Shown: positions 1 through 6,100 of the stretch, in pieces
How positions within the stretch are numbered: the first letter of the stretch is position 1
Layout: the number at the start of each line of letters is the position of its first letter
Notes under the pieces: model-generated
Told to the model about the DNA's origin: nothing
Database searches by the model: none
The model's input: the letters and a program-made list of their open reading frames with translations, nothing else
Assembly (NCBI GenBank): GCA_016292545.1
Contig: JAEDIG010000065.1
Location: forward strand, 1-13,892
Reading direction: 5' to 3'
From: Bacteroidaceae bacterium
Lineage (GTDB): Bacteria > Bacteroidota > Bacteroidia > Bacteroidales > Bacteroidaceae
Length of the DNA: 13,892 bases
Program-made: the position numbers and the translations under genes

Positions 1-963
1 AGCAAGTCGCAGCAGGACCGCCTGCTGGGAGCCGTGGAGCAGGGTGTGGTGACGCTCGTGGGCGCCACCACCGAGAACCCTTCGTTCGAGGTCATCAGAC
101 CCCTGCTCAGCCGTTGCCAGGTGTATGTGCTCAAGAGCCTGGAAAAAGACGACCTGCTCCGGCTCGTCGACCGCGTAATCCATCAGGACACCCTGCTCAG
201 CCAGAAGCGGTTCGACGTGCAGGAAACCACCGCCCTGCTCCGCTACAGCGGGGGCGATGCCCGCAAGCTGCTCAACATCATGGAGCTCATATACAATGCC
301 GGCAGCCATCTCGACACCATCGTGATCAACGACAGGGTGGTGGGGCAGCTGCTGCAGCAGAACCCTCTGGCCTATGACAAGGGGGGCGAGATGCACTACG
401 ACATTATCTCGGCCTTCATCAAGAGCATCCGCGGAAGCGACCCCGATGCAGCCGTCTACTGGCTGGCGCGCATGATAGAAGGAGGGGAGGACCCTGCATT
501 CATTGCCCGGAGGCTGGTGATTTCGGCCGCCGAGGACATAGGGCTGGCCAATCCCAACGCCCTCCTGCTGGCCAATGCCGCCTTTGACGCTGTGATGAAG
601 CTGGGCTTTCCCGAGGGGCGCATCCCGCTGGCCGAGGCCACCGTCTATCTGGCCTCCAGCCCCAAGAGCAATTCGGCCTACATGGCCGTGAATTCCGCCC
701 TCACGCTGGTGAAGCGGAGTGGCAACCAGCCTGTGCCGCTCCATCTGAGAAACGCACCCACGCAGCTCATGGAGGAGCTGGGCTACGGGCAGGACTACAA
801 GTATGCCCACGACTATGAGGGCAACTTCGTGGTGCAGCAGTTCATGCCCGATGCGCTCGTGCATGAACGCCTGTGGCACCCCCAGCGCAATGCTGCCGAG
901 GACAAGCTCGCGCAGCGGATGGAGCAGCTGTGGGGCAACAGGTTCAGACAGGAAGATAAATAA
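1..963 (+). CDS. rarA: Replication-associated recombination protein A (AAA+ ATPase), 5'-truncated
   Basis: This is the C-terminal 320 residues of RarA (MgsA; WRNIP1 in eukaryotes), a clamp-loader-like AAA+ ATPase that acts at stalled replication forks. The frame is open from base 1, starting with SKSQQD, which in RarA follows the Walker B region, so Walker A and B lie off the left edge. The internal ATG at 34 is not the start. Visible landmarks are the sensor 1 segment ATTENPSF, SRCQVY with the probable arginine finger, the sensor 2 stretch GGDARKLLN, and the long C-terminal helical and tetramerisation region with SIRGSDPDAAVYWLARM and AAEDIGLANP, both typical of the family. The TAA stop at 961-963 is followed by a 25-base AT-rich gap and then purT on the same strand. 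I see no promoter in that gap, so cotranscription is likely. Family assignment is firm. Confidence 0.95.
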   Translation, partial: SKSQQDRLLGAVEQGVVTLVGATTENPSFEVIRPLLSRCQVYVLKSLEKDDLLRLVDRVIHQDTLLSQKRFDVQETTALLRYSGGDARKLLNIMELIYNAGSHLDTIVINDRVVGQLLQQNPLAYDKGGEMHYDIISAFIKSIRGSDPDAAVYWLARMIEGGEDPAFIARRLVISAAEDIGLANPNALLLANAAFDAVMKLGFPEGRIPLAEATVYLASSPKSNSAYMAVNSALTLVKRSGNQPVPLHLRNAPTQLMEELGYGQDYKYAHDYEGNFVVQQFMPDALVHERLWHPQRNAAEDKLAQRMEQLWGNRFRQEDK

Positions 964-988
964 TGAATAACTTTAATAAGATAAATAT

Positions 989-2155
989 ATGAAGAAGAAA
1001 ATCATGCTGTTAGGTTCTGGCGAACTGGGCAAGGAATTTGTGATTGCCTGCCAGCGTAAGGGACAATATGTGGTGGCATGCGACAGCTATGCCCATGCCC
1101 CTGCCATGCAGGTGGCCGACGAGAGCCGTGTGTTCAACATGCTCGACGGAAACGAGCTGATGGAGGCCGTGGCCGAGGTGAAGCCCGACATCATCGTGCC
1201 CGAAATAGAGGCCATCCGCACCGAGAAACTCTACGACTGCGAGCGCCAGGGCATTCAGGTGGTGCCCAGCGCCAAGGCCGTGAACTACACGATGAACCGC
1301 AAGTCGATACGCGAACTGGCCCACACGCAGCTGGGGCTCAAGACAGCCGAATACTGCTACGCCACATCGCTGGAGGAGCTGGAGGCCGCAGCCGCGAAGG
1401 TGGGCTTCCCCTGCATCGTGAAGCCGCTCATGAGCAGCAGCGGACACGGGCAGAGCAAGGTGAACCGCCCCGAGGAGCTGGCCGATGCCTGGCAGTGTGC
1501 CTGCGGAGGAGCGCGTGGCGACCTGCGCGAAGTGATTGTGGAGCAGTTCATCCCCTTTGACTACGAAATCACCCTCCTCACCGTCACCCAGAAAGACGGG
1601 CCTACGCTTTTCTGCCAGCCCATCGGGCACGTGCAGAAGGGAGGCGACTACCGCGAGAGCTTTCAGCCCCGCGCCATGAGCCCCGAGCATCTGCAGCAGG
1701 CCCGCAGCATGGCCGCCAAGGTCACCGCGGCGCTCACGGGCCAGGGCATCTGGGGTGTGGAGTTCTTTGTGAGCCAGACCGACGGCGTCATCTTCAGCGA
1801 GCTGAGTCCGCGTCCCCACGACACGGGCATGGTCACTCTGGCCGGCACGCAGAACCTGAGCGAGTTTGAACTCCATTGCCGTGCCGTGTTGGGGCTTCCC
1901 ATTCCCGAGATTACCCAGGAGCGTCAGGGCGCGTCGGCGGTCATCCTTTCCGGGGTGGAGAGCGACAATCCCGACTACGAAGGCATGGCCGACGTGTGCA
2001 GCGCCACCAACACCTATCTCCGCATTTTCGGAAAGCCTGTGGCCCATGTGGGCCGGCGCATGGGCGTGGTTGTGTGCTGGGACAAGCTCGATGCCGACCA
2101 GCAGCAGCTTCGCGACAAGTGTGTGCGCCTGGCTTCCAAGGTTGTGGTGAAATAG
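989..2155 (+). CDS. purT: Formate-dependent phosphoribosylglycinamide formyltransferase (GAR transformylase 2)
   Basis: PurT makes formyl-GAR from GAR, formate and ATP in the cytoplasm. This is step 3 of purine synthesis, and PurT does it without the folate donor used by PurN. The 388-residue product is close to the usual length of about 390. It is an ATP-grasp enzyme. The N-terminal GSGELGKE (residues 9-16) is the GAR-binding start of the preATP-grasp fold, and PEIEAI (71-76) and NRKSIR (103-108) are typical PurT segments. The ATP-grasp core shows KPLMSSSGHGQS (145-156) and VEQFIPFDYEIT (184-195). GVEFF (256-260) and ELSPRPHDTGMVT (271-283) carry the metal and substrate ligands. The ATG at 989 is the only sensible start, since the nucleotide-binding motif follows at once. 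The gene lies 25 bases after rarA and 18 bases before a HAD phosphatase in the same frame, which suggests one transcript. Confidence 0.96.
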   Translation: MKKKIMLLGSGELGKEFVIACQRKGQYVVACDSYAHAPAMQVADESRVFNMLDGNELMEAVAEVKPDIIVPEIEAIRTEKLYDCERQGIQVVPSAKAVNYTMNRKSIRELAHTQLGLKTAEYCYATSLEELEAAAAKVGFPCIVKPLMSSSGHGQSKVNRPEELADAWQCACGGARGDLREVIVEQFIPFDYEITLLTVTQKDGPTLFCQPIGHVQKGGDYRESFQPRAMSPEHLQQARSMAAKVTAALTGQGIWGVEFFVSQTDGVIFSELSPRPHDTGMVTLAGTQNLSEFELHCRAVLGLPIPEITQERQGASAVILSGVESDNPDYEGMADVCSATNTYLRIFGKPVAHVGRRMGVVVCWDKLDADQQQLRDKCVRLASKVVVK

Positions 2156-2173
2156 TAGCCGAATGGTGGACGG

Positions 2174-2863
2174 ATGGATTGCAAGGCGGTAATCTTCGAC
2201 CTCGACGGCACGCTTATCGATTCCCTCTACGACTTGTGGACGAGCACCAACCATGCCTTGATGCAATGCGGGTTCCCTCTCCGCACACGGCGCGAGGTGT
2301 GCAGCTTCGTGGGCAACGGAGTGGGGGAGCTCATCCACAAGGCCGTTCCCGAGGGCACGGATGCGGAGCAGGAGTCTCGTTGCCTGGATTGTTTCCGGGC
2401 GCATTATGTGGAGCATTGCCGCGACCACACGGGCCTGTATGAGGGCGTGGAGCCCATGCTGGCCACGCTGCGTGCCCGCGGCCTCCGCACGGCCATTGTC
2501 AGCAACAAGCTGCAGGCGGGTGTGGATTCCATCTGCCAGTGGCTTTTCAGAGGGCTGGTGGATGTGGCGGTGGGCGAGCACGGCCATGTGCGCAGGAAGC
2601 CTTGGCCCGACATGCTCCTTGAGGCCATGCGGCAGCTCCGTGTGGAGCCTCATGAGGTGGTTTATGTGGGCGACAGCGATGTGGACATCCAGACGGCCCG
2701 TGCGGCCGGTGTGCCCTGCCTTTCCGTGCTGTGGGGCTTCCGCAGCAGGGATTTCCTTTTGGCGCATGGAGCTCGGGTGCTTCTTTCCCATCCTCAGGAG
2801 GTGTGCAGTTTTCTGTTCCCGCCGCAGGAAAGACCCCTCAGACCGCCTCGGTTCCCTGTTTAG
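2174..2863 (+). CDS. HAD-superfamily hydrolase, phosphoglycolate-phosphatase-like
   Basis: A 229-residue cytoplasmic haloacid-dehalogenase-type phosphatase of subfamily IA with all four catalytic motifs. DLDGT gives nucleophile D9 and acid/base D11. SN at 110-111 is motif II. The KPWPD lysine at 142 is motif III. VGDSDVDI with D167 and D171 is motif IV. The helical cap lies between motifs I and II (about residues 15-85). Length and motif spacing fit the Gph/PGP group, which removes phosphate from 2-phosphoglycolate or related small phosphoesters. The substrate cannot be read from sequence, so no gene symbol is given. The last 20 or so residues are Pro/Arg-rich and look like an extension past the Rossmann core. 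The ATG at 2174 is supported because motif I follows directly. The gene follows purT by 18 bases on the same strand. Confidence 0.88.
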   Translation: MDCKAVIFDLDGTLIDSLYDLWTSTNHALMQCGFPLRTRREVCSFVGNGVGELIHKAVPEGTDAEQESRCLDCFRAHYVEHCRDHTGLYEGVEPMLATLRARGLRTAIVSNKLQAGVDSICQWLFRGLVDVAVGEHGHVRRKPWPDMLLEAMRQLRVEPHEVVYVGDSDVDIQTARAAGVPCLSVLWGFRSRDFLLAHGARVLLSHPQEVCSFLFPPQERPLRPPRFPV

Positions 2864-3075
2864 GGGGAGGTCGGGAATGGACAGGGACCGGTTCGTATAT
2901 TGCGAAGCGGCACCCTGGGTGCCATTCCGTTTCGTTCCATTCAGTGAAACAGATAAACAGTTTTTTCCCCCATTTCTGCGTCTGCCAGTGGTGAACCCTC
3001 GGCCCGTTCTGCTTTGGGAAGGTTTGAGGCTGCAATTTTTTGGGTCGTTGTTAGCGATTTTGCTGGATGGGTCAT
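2864..3075. other. Non-coding convergent spacer after the HAD gene
   Basis: No supportable gene lies between the HAD stop codon and the tRNA-cluster terminator. Short open frames here lack recognisable starts or protein-like composition. The stretch is GC-rich on the left and T-rich on the right, with runs of T near 2961 and 3037. It holds a palindrome at 2909-2923, listed separately. The plus-strand rarA-purT-HAD transcript presumably ends here, facing the minus-strand tRNA transcript. Confidence 0.5.
2909..2923 (+). terminator. Perfect 7-bp palindrome, possible terminator of the purT-HAD transcript
   Basis: GGCACCC and GGGTGCC flank a single T, 46 bases after the HAD stop codon. Outer pairing GAAGC with GTTTC (one G-T pair, with a bulge) could extend the stem. 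There is no clean run of T directly after it, so intrinsic termination is possible but unproven. The one-base centre would have to open into a larger loop in RNA. Confidence 0.3.
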
Positions 3076-3116
3076 AAAAAAAGAGGAGGAGCGTGTTGTG
3101 TTGCGCTCCCCCTCCT
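3076..3116 (-). terminator. Intrinsic terminator at the end of the tRNA cluster
   Basis: Read on the minus strand, a GC-rich arm with GGAGCG pairs with CGCTCC across a short loop rich in CA, flanked by purine-rich and pyrimidine-rich arms that also pair with a bulge. Seven Ts follow immediately (As at 3076-3082 on the plus strand). It lies about 12 bases after the encoded CCA end of the last tRNA-Leu, which is where the cluster should end. Confidence 0.82.
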
Positions 3117-3127
3117 ACAGCGAATGA

Positions 3128-3212
3128 TGGTGCCTAGAACAGGACTCGAACCTGCACGCCTCTCGACACACGCACCTGAAACGTGCGCGTCTACCAATTC
3201 CGCCACCTAGGC
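3128..3212 (-). tRNA. tRNA-Leu (anticodon CAG), copy 1
   Basis: Minus-strand type II tRNA. The acceptor GCCTAGG pairs with TCTAGGC, followed by discriminator A and an encoded CCA at 3130-3128. The anticodon stem CACGT/GCGTG encloses loop TTCAGGT, giving anticodon CAG (reads CUG). A variable arm around GTCGAGAGGC and T-arm CAGG-TTCGAGT-CCTG are clear. Compared with copy 2 at 3550-3633, it has one extra T in the D-loop and a T-A pair instead of C-G at acceptor position 4:69. It is the last gene of the cluster and is separated from the upstream tRNA-Gly by a terminator-like hairpin. Confidence 0.95.
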
Positions 3213-3225
3213 ATAATCAAAGCAT

Positions 3226-3250
3226 AAAAAAAGACTCAACTTCTTGAGTC
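3226..3250 (-). terminator. Intrinsic terminator inside the tRNA cluster
   Basis: On the minus strand, a perfect 7-bp stem (GACTCAA / TTGAGTC) with a 4-base loop is followed at once by seven Ts. It sits between tRNA-Gly(GCC) copy 1 and its trailing repeats on one side and tRNA-Leu(CAG) copy 1 on the other. It should end or attenuate transcription before the last tRNA gene. Confidence 0.75.
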
Positions 3251-3254
3251 CAAA

Positions 3255-3358
3255 GAGCGGAAAACGAGAATCAATGCTATAAACCTTGAGCCTCGTTTTG
3301 CTCCAAGAGCGGAAAACGAGAATCAGTGCTATAAACCTTGAGCCTCGTTTTGCTCCAA
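3255..3358. repeat. Two tandem 52-bp units carrying the 3' tail of tRNA-Gly
   Basis: Units at 3255-3306 and 3307-3358 differ at one base only (A at 3274, G at 3326). They abut tRNA-Gly copy 1, whose 3' end begins a third partial unit at 3359. Each unit starts with GAGCGGAAAACGAGA, which is the acceptor and T-arm 3' tail of the neighbouring tRNA-Gly, then diverges from the tRNA. Each ends in CTCGTTTTGCTC, an almost exact inverse of its own beginning with two bases missing, so each unit can fold as a hairpin. A related but degenerate spacer follows tRNA-Gly copy 2 near 3672-3714. No open frame or integrase gene is associated. Confidence 0.88.
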
Positions 3359-3359
3359 G

Positions 3360-3432
3360 AGCGGAAAACGAGACTCGAACTCGCGACCCCAACCTTGGCA
3401 AGGTTGTGCTCTACCAACTGAGCTATTTCCGC
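3360..3432 (-). tRNA. tRNA-Gly (anticodon GCC), copy 1
   Basis: A 73-base cloverleaf on the minus strand. Acceptor GCGGAAA pairs with TTTCCGC, discriminator T. The D-arm is GCTC-AGTTGGTA-GAGC. The anticodon stem CAACC/GGTTG has loop TTGCCAA, so anticodon GCC (reads GGC and GGU). The T-arm is GCGAG-TTCGAGT-CTCGT. CCA is not encoded: the bases after the discriminator read CTT. The sequence is identical over the whole tRNA to copy 2 at 3716-3788. Its 3' tail is repeated in the two adjacent 52-bp units. Confidence 0.96.
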
Positions 3433-3453
3433 AATTCCCTGTTTCCACAGGGG

Positions 3454-3534
3454 TGAAGAGGAGGAGACTCGAACTCCCACGCCTCGCGGCACTACCACCT
3501 CAAAGTAGCGCGTCTACCATTCCGCCACCTCTCC
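3454..3534 (-). tRNA. tRNA-Leu (anticodon GAG)
   Basis: Minus-strand type II tRNA. Acceptor GGAGAGG pairs with CCTCTTC (one G-T pair), discriminator A. The anticodon stem CTACT/GGTAG encloses loop TTGAGGT, giving GAG, which reads CUC and CUU. There is a short variable arm (GCCGCGAGGC) and T-arm GGGAG-TTCGAGT-CTCCT. The bases after the discriminator read CCC rather than CCA, so the CCA end must be added by nucleotidyltransferase. It lies between the second Leu(CAG) gene and tRNA-Gly copy 1. Confidence 0.95.
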
Positions 3535-3549
3535 ATCATTGATTTTACT

Positions 3550-3633
3550 TGGTGCCCAGAACAGGACTCGAACCTGCACGCCTCTCGACACACGCACCTG
3601 AAACGTGCGCGTCTACCATTCCGCCACCTGGGC
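3550..3633 (-). tRNA. tRNA-Leu (anticodon CAG), copy 2
   Basis: Nearly the same as copy 1. Acceptor GCCCAGG pairs with TCTGGGC, discriminator A, and CCA is encoded at 3552-3550. Anticodon loop TTCAGGT in stem CACGT/GCGTG gives CAG. The change relative to copy 1 at acceptor position 4:69 is compensatory (C-G for T-A), which argues that both copies are under selection for function. It follows tRNA-Gly copy 2, as copy 1 follows tRNA-Gly copy 1. Confidence 0.95.
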
Positions 3634-3715
3634 AATCCTATGTTGAGCGATAAATGAGCCTGACCGCTGTAAAAGCCTTGAGCCTCACTTCTCTCTCTGG
3701 AGCTTTGCTCCAAAG

Positions 3716-3788
3716 AGCGGAAAACGAGACTCGAACTCGCGACCCCAACCTTGGCAAGGTTGTGCTCTACCAACTGAGCTATTTCCGC
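3716..3788 (-). tRNA. tRNA-Gly (anticodon GCC), copy 2
   Basis: First gene of the minus-strand tRNA cluster, identical to the copy at 3360-3432 with anticodon GCC and no encoded CCA. A GGAGC-TTT-GCTCC hairpin lies at 3699-3711, just after its 3' end, and may help processing. Its 5' end is about 70 bases from the -7 box of the promoter at 3857-3888. Confidence 0.96.
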
Positions 3789-3856
3789 ATTCAACAAAAT
3801 CTTTGATTTCTCAATAAGAACTAATCAAACTTAAGCATTTCCTCTGAATTGCGGTG

Positions 3857-3888
3857 CAAAGGTATAGCTTTTTTCTGAACCGTGCAAG
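3857..3888 (-). promoter_or_regulatory. Bacteroidota-type promoter of the tRNA cluster
   Basis: On the minus strand, TATACCTTTG (3866-3857) matches the Bacteroidota -7 consensus TAnnTTTG and is followed by the common CA. CTTG at 3888-3885, 18 bases upstream, resembles the -33 TTTG box. Transcription would start near 3850, giving a leader of about 60 bases before tRNA-Gly copy 2. An AT-rich stretch lies upstream towards the nspC stop codon. I see no convincing terminator between nspC and this promoter, so some readthrough from nspC is possible. Confidence 0.75.
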
Positions 3889-3921
3889 CATTTTGCAAAT
3901 AAATTTCAAATTTTTTTTCTT

Positions 3922-5079
3922 TCAATCCATGCGGTCGCGGTAGTCGGAATAGTCATACTGCCTGAGAATCTGCAAGGTACCGTCGTTTTTGCGCATCACT
4001 ATCGAGGGATGGTGGATGCCGTTGAACATGGTCGTTTTTACGGTTGTGTAGTGAATCATGTCCTCAAAGATGACTTGTTCCCCTATCTGCAGTTCGTGGT
4101 CGAATTGCCAGTAGCCCATGTAGTCGCCGCTGAGGCAGCTGTTGCCGCCCAGACGGTACACGCCTGCGCTTGTGCGTGTGGCTTCGTCGGCCTCTTCGGC
4201 TCCGATGGAAAGGGCGTTCCTCACGGCCGGCTGATAGGGCATTTCCAGGCAGTCGGGCATGTGGCATGTGAAGCTCACGTCCAGGATGGCCGTGCGTATG
4301 CCCCGGTTGCAGACGATGTCCACCACGCTTGCCACCAGCGGCCCCGTCTGCCAGGCAAAGGCGCTTCCGGGCTCCAGAATGAGCTTCAGGTTGGGGTGTT
4401 TCGCCTGTATGTGTTTCAGGATTTGGATGAGATGGTCCACATTGTAGTCCTTGCGGGTCATGAGGTGGCCTCCGCCCAGATTGAGCCATTCCAGCTGGGG
4501 CAGCCATCGGCCGAACTTCTGCTCCAGGTGGTGCCACACGCGTTCCAGCGTCTCGGATGAGCTCTCGCAGAGGCAATGGCAATGGAAGCCCTTGATGCCG
4601 GGAGGGAGCACGTGGGGCATGTCGGTTGCCAATACGCCGAAGCGGCTTCCCGGGGCGCAGGGATTGTAGAGGTCGGTGGCTATTTCGCTGTATTCGGGGT
4701 TCACGCGCAGGCCGCAGCTGATGGGGTGGCCTTCGTATGCGGCCGCCAGGGGCCAGAACCGTTCGTATTGCGAGAGCGAGTTGAAGGTGATGTGGCTGCT
4801 GCAGCGCATGATTTCCGGAAAGTCGCGCTCCGTATAGGCGGGGCTGTAGGTGTGGGCCGGTGACCCGAACTCCTCCAGGGCCAGCCGTGCCTCGTAGGGG
4901 CTGCTGGCTGTGGTGTGGGTGATGTATTCGCGGAAGATGGGAAAGGTGCGCCACAGGGCGAATGCCTTGAAGGCAAGGATGATTTCTGCTCCGCTCTCGC
5001 GGGCCACATGGCTGATGAGGCGGAGGTTGCGCCGCAGGAGCGGCTCCTCTAGCAGGTAGTATGGAGTGGTGGGTGTCAT
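3922..5079 (-). CDS. nspC: Carboxynorspermidine/carboxyspermidine decarboxylase (PLP-dependent)
   Basis: NspC removes CO2 from carboxyspermidine or carboxynorspermidine, the last step of the alternative polyamine route that uses aspartate semialdehyde rather than decarboxylated SAM. The 385-residue protein has the alanine-racemase-type fold. Lys38 in LAFKAF is the expected PLP Schiff-base lysine. HCHCLCESS (166-174), LGGGHLM (201-207) and EPGSAFAW (236-243) are PLP-phosphate and fold landmarks. DVSFTCHMPDCLEMPYQP (267-284) and GNSCLSGDYMG (312-322) are NspC-type substrate-site segments, with Cys315 the likely catalytic cysteine from the partner subunit of the dimer. The partner enzyme, carboxynorspermidine dehydrogenase, is not in the window. 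The ATG at 5079 lies 14 bases after the PCMD-like gene stop, so translation probably belongs to one operon from 7315 down to 3922. Confidence 0.94.
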   Translation of the reverse strand: MTPTTPYYLLEEPLLRRNLRLISHVARESGAEIILAFKAFALWRTFPIFREYITHTTASSPYEARLALEEFGSPAHTYSPAYTERDFPEIMRCSSHITFNSLSQYERFWPLAAAYEGHPISCGLRVNPEYSEIATDLYNPCAPGSRFGVLATDMPHVLPPGIKGFHCHCLCESSSETLERVWHHLEQKFGRWLPQLEWLNLGGGHLMTRKDYNVDHLIQILKHIQAKHPNLKLILEPGSAFAWQTGPLVASVVDIVCNRGIRTAILDVSFTCHMPDCLEMPYQPAVRNALSIGAEEADEATRTSAGVYRLGGNSCLSGDYMGYWQFDHELQIGEQVIFEDMIHYTTVKTTMFNGIHHPSIVMRKNDGTLQILRQYDYSDYRDRMD

Positions 5080-5093
5080 ATGGGCGCGGGCGG

Positions 5094-6044
5094 TTAGTAG
5101 GCAAAGCCTACGTTGTCAATCCACAGCGTGTTGCCGGGTGTGCCCACATAGGCGCCGCCATAGCTGCTGTCGAACTTCAGGATGAGGTGGGTGGGCGACT
5201 CGTCGGCCTTGGCCCATCCTTCCTCGATGATCTTCACGTTCTCTCCCTGGGAGTTGATGGCATAGTAGGCGCGTTCGCCCACCACCAGGCCCATGTAGTC
5301 CTCATACCACACTTCTTTCGTGATGTCGCCATAGTGGATGGGGAACTGTTTCTTCTCCACCCATCCGTCGGTGGTCTTGTCCAGCCGGAGGCGCATGGTG
5401 CCCACGCGCTGGGCATGGATTTGGTGGTTTTCGTCCTCCCATCTCTTCTGCAGGAGGCATACGATTTCGCACATGTCCTTCCCGGCCACGGTCTTGCGCT
5501 TGCCGAAGCCGGTTTCCTTGATGCGGTTGGGCTCGTCGGGCAGATACACCTTATAGTCGAGCTGCAGCGCCTTGGGGCGCTTGGTGAACGGAATGCCCAC
5601 GTTGATTTTCCCCATGGGGTTGCTGGTGCCTGTGATGGGCTCTATCATGGTGCCCAGATAGATGCTGCCCGCCGCCAGCACGGTGATGTTGACGATGCCG
5701 ATGGCCTTGCATTTCTCTATGCGCGAGGTCAGCTTCACACACTTGCCCGCTCCGTGGGTGTCGGGGAACACGCTGCAGTTTGTCTTCACGATGCCGCACA
5801 CCTTGGCGTACACATTGCTGTTGGCCCAGGGCGACCCGCCTTGGTTGAAGAAGGGCTTCGCCCCGTCTACGGTGGCGGTGGGGCCCACCTCATAGAGGGT
5901 CTTTGTCTGTCCGCCCATCAGGGCGCTTTCCTTCACGTGGCGTGTAATCCAGTTCTCGAAGTCGCCGAACTTTATCAGTTCGGTCTGTGCCGGGGCGTTC
6001 AGGGCCATGCAGGCACATGTAAGGGTCAGTATCCGATGTTTCAT
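5094..6044 (-). CDS. Secreted PCMD-like (putative carbohydrate metabolism domain) protein
   Basis: A 316-residue exported protein. The open frame extends upstream to 6293, but that part overlaps the preceding gene antisense-wise and is not protein-like. The ATG at 6042-6044 gives a proper signal peptide (MKHR, hydrophobic stretch, NAPAQ, cleavage near residue 20). No lipobox is evident. The body looks like the Bacteroidota PCMD family (PF13201): FENW near residue 29, a G-x-KCVKLTS stretch, a GSIYLG segment, then a second half with beta-rich repeats ending in LWIDNVGFAY at the very C terminus, where PCMD proteins also end in a W/L-IDNV strand. Function is not established; the fold is thought to bind or process glycans. 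It sits 56 bases after the beta-barrel gene and 14 bases before nspC. The family call is from memory of motif patterns, not from a search. Confidence 0.72.
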   Translation of the reverse strand: MKHRILTLTCACMALNAPAQTELIKFGDFENWITRHVKESALMGGQTKTLYEVGPTATVDGAKPFFNQGGSPWANSNVYAKVCGIVKTNCSVFPDTHGAGKCVKLTSRIEKCKAIGIVNITVLAAGSIYLGTMIEPITGTSNPMGKINVGIPFTKRPKALQLDYKVYLPDEPNRIKETGFGKRKTVAGKDMCEIVCLLQKRWEDENHQIHAQRVGTMRLRLDKTTDGWVEKKQFPIHYGDITKEVWYEDYMGLVVGERAYYAINSQGENVKIIEEGWAKADESPTHLILKFDSSYGGAYVGTPGNTLWIDNVGFAY

Positions 6045-6100
6045 CTTTTTTCGCTGGTTGAAGAGCTGTTCATATAAAATAATTATGGTAGGGGCCGGCC

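Noticed and set aside
1010..2791. A 593-codon open frame on the minus strand
   Set aside because: Codon-aligned shadow spanning purT and the HAD gene, which happen to share a frame. It ends at the sense TTA codon of purT at 1010.
3255..3358. CRISPR array or att-flanked mobile element at the tandem repeat
   Set aside because: The units are directly adjacent with no variable spacers, there are no cas or integrase genes nearby, and the unit is clearly derived from tRNA-Gly.
3207..3797. Three small minus-strand open frames across the tRNA cluster
   Set aside because: They read through tRNA genes (EIAQLVEHNLAKVG and RWRNGRRA are typical translations of tRNA-Gly and tRNA-Leu) and are not protein genes.
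4009..6077. Plus-strand open frames opposite nspC and the PCMD-like gene (such as 5061-6077)
   Set aside because: Antisense shadows of GC-rich genes with no start context, signal or motif; the minus-strand products match known families or have proper signal peptides.
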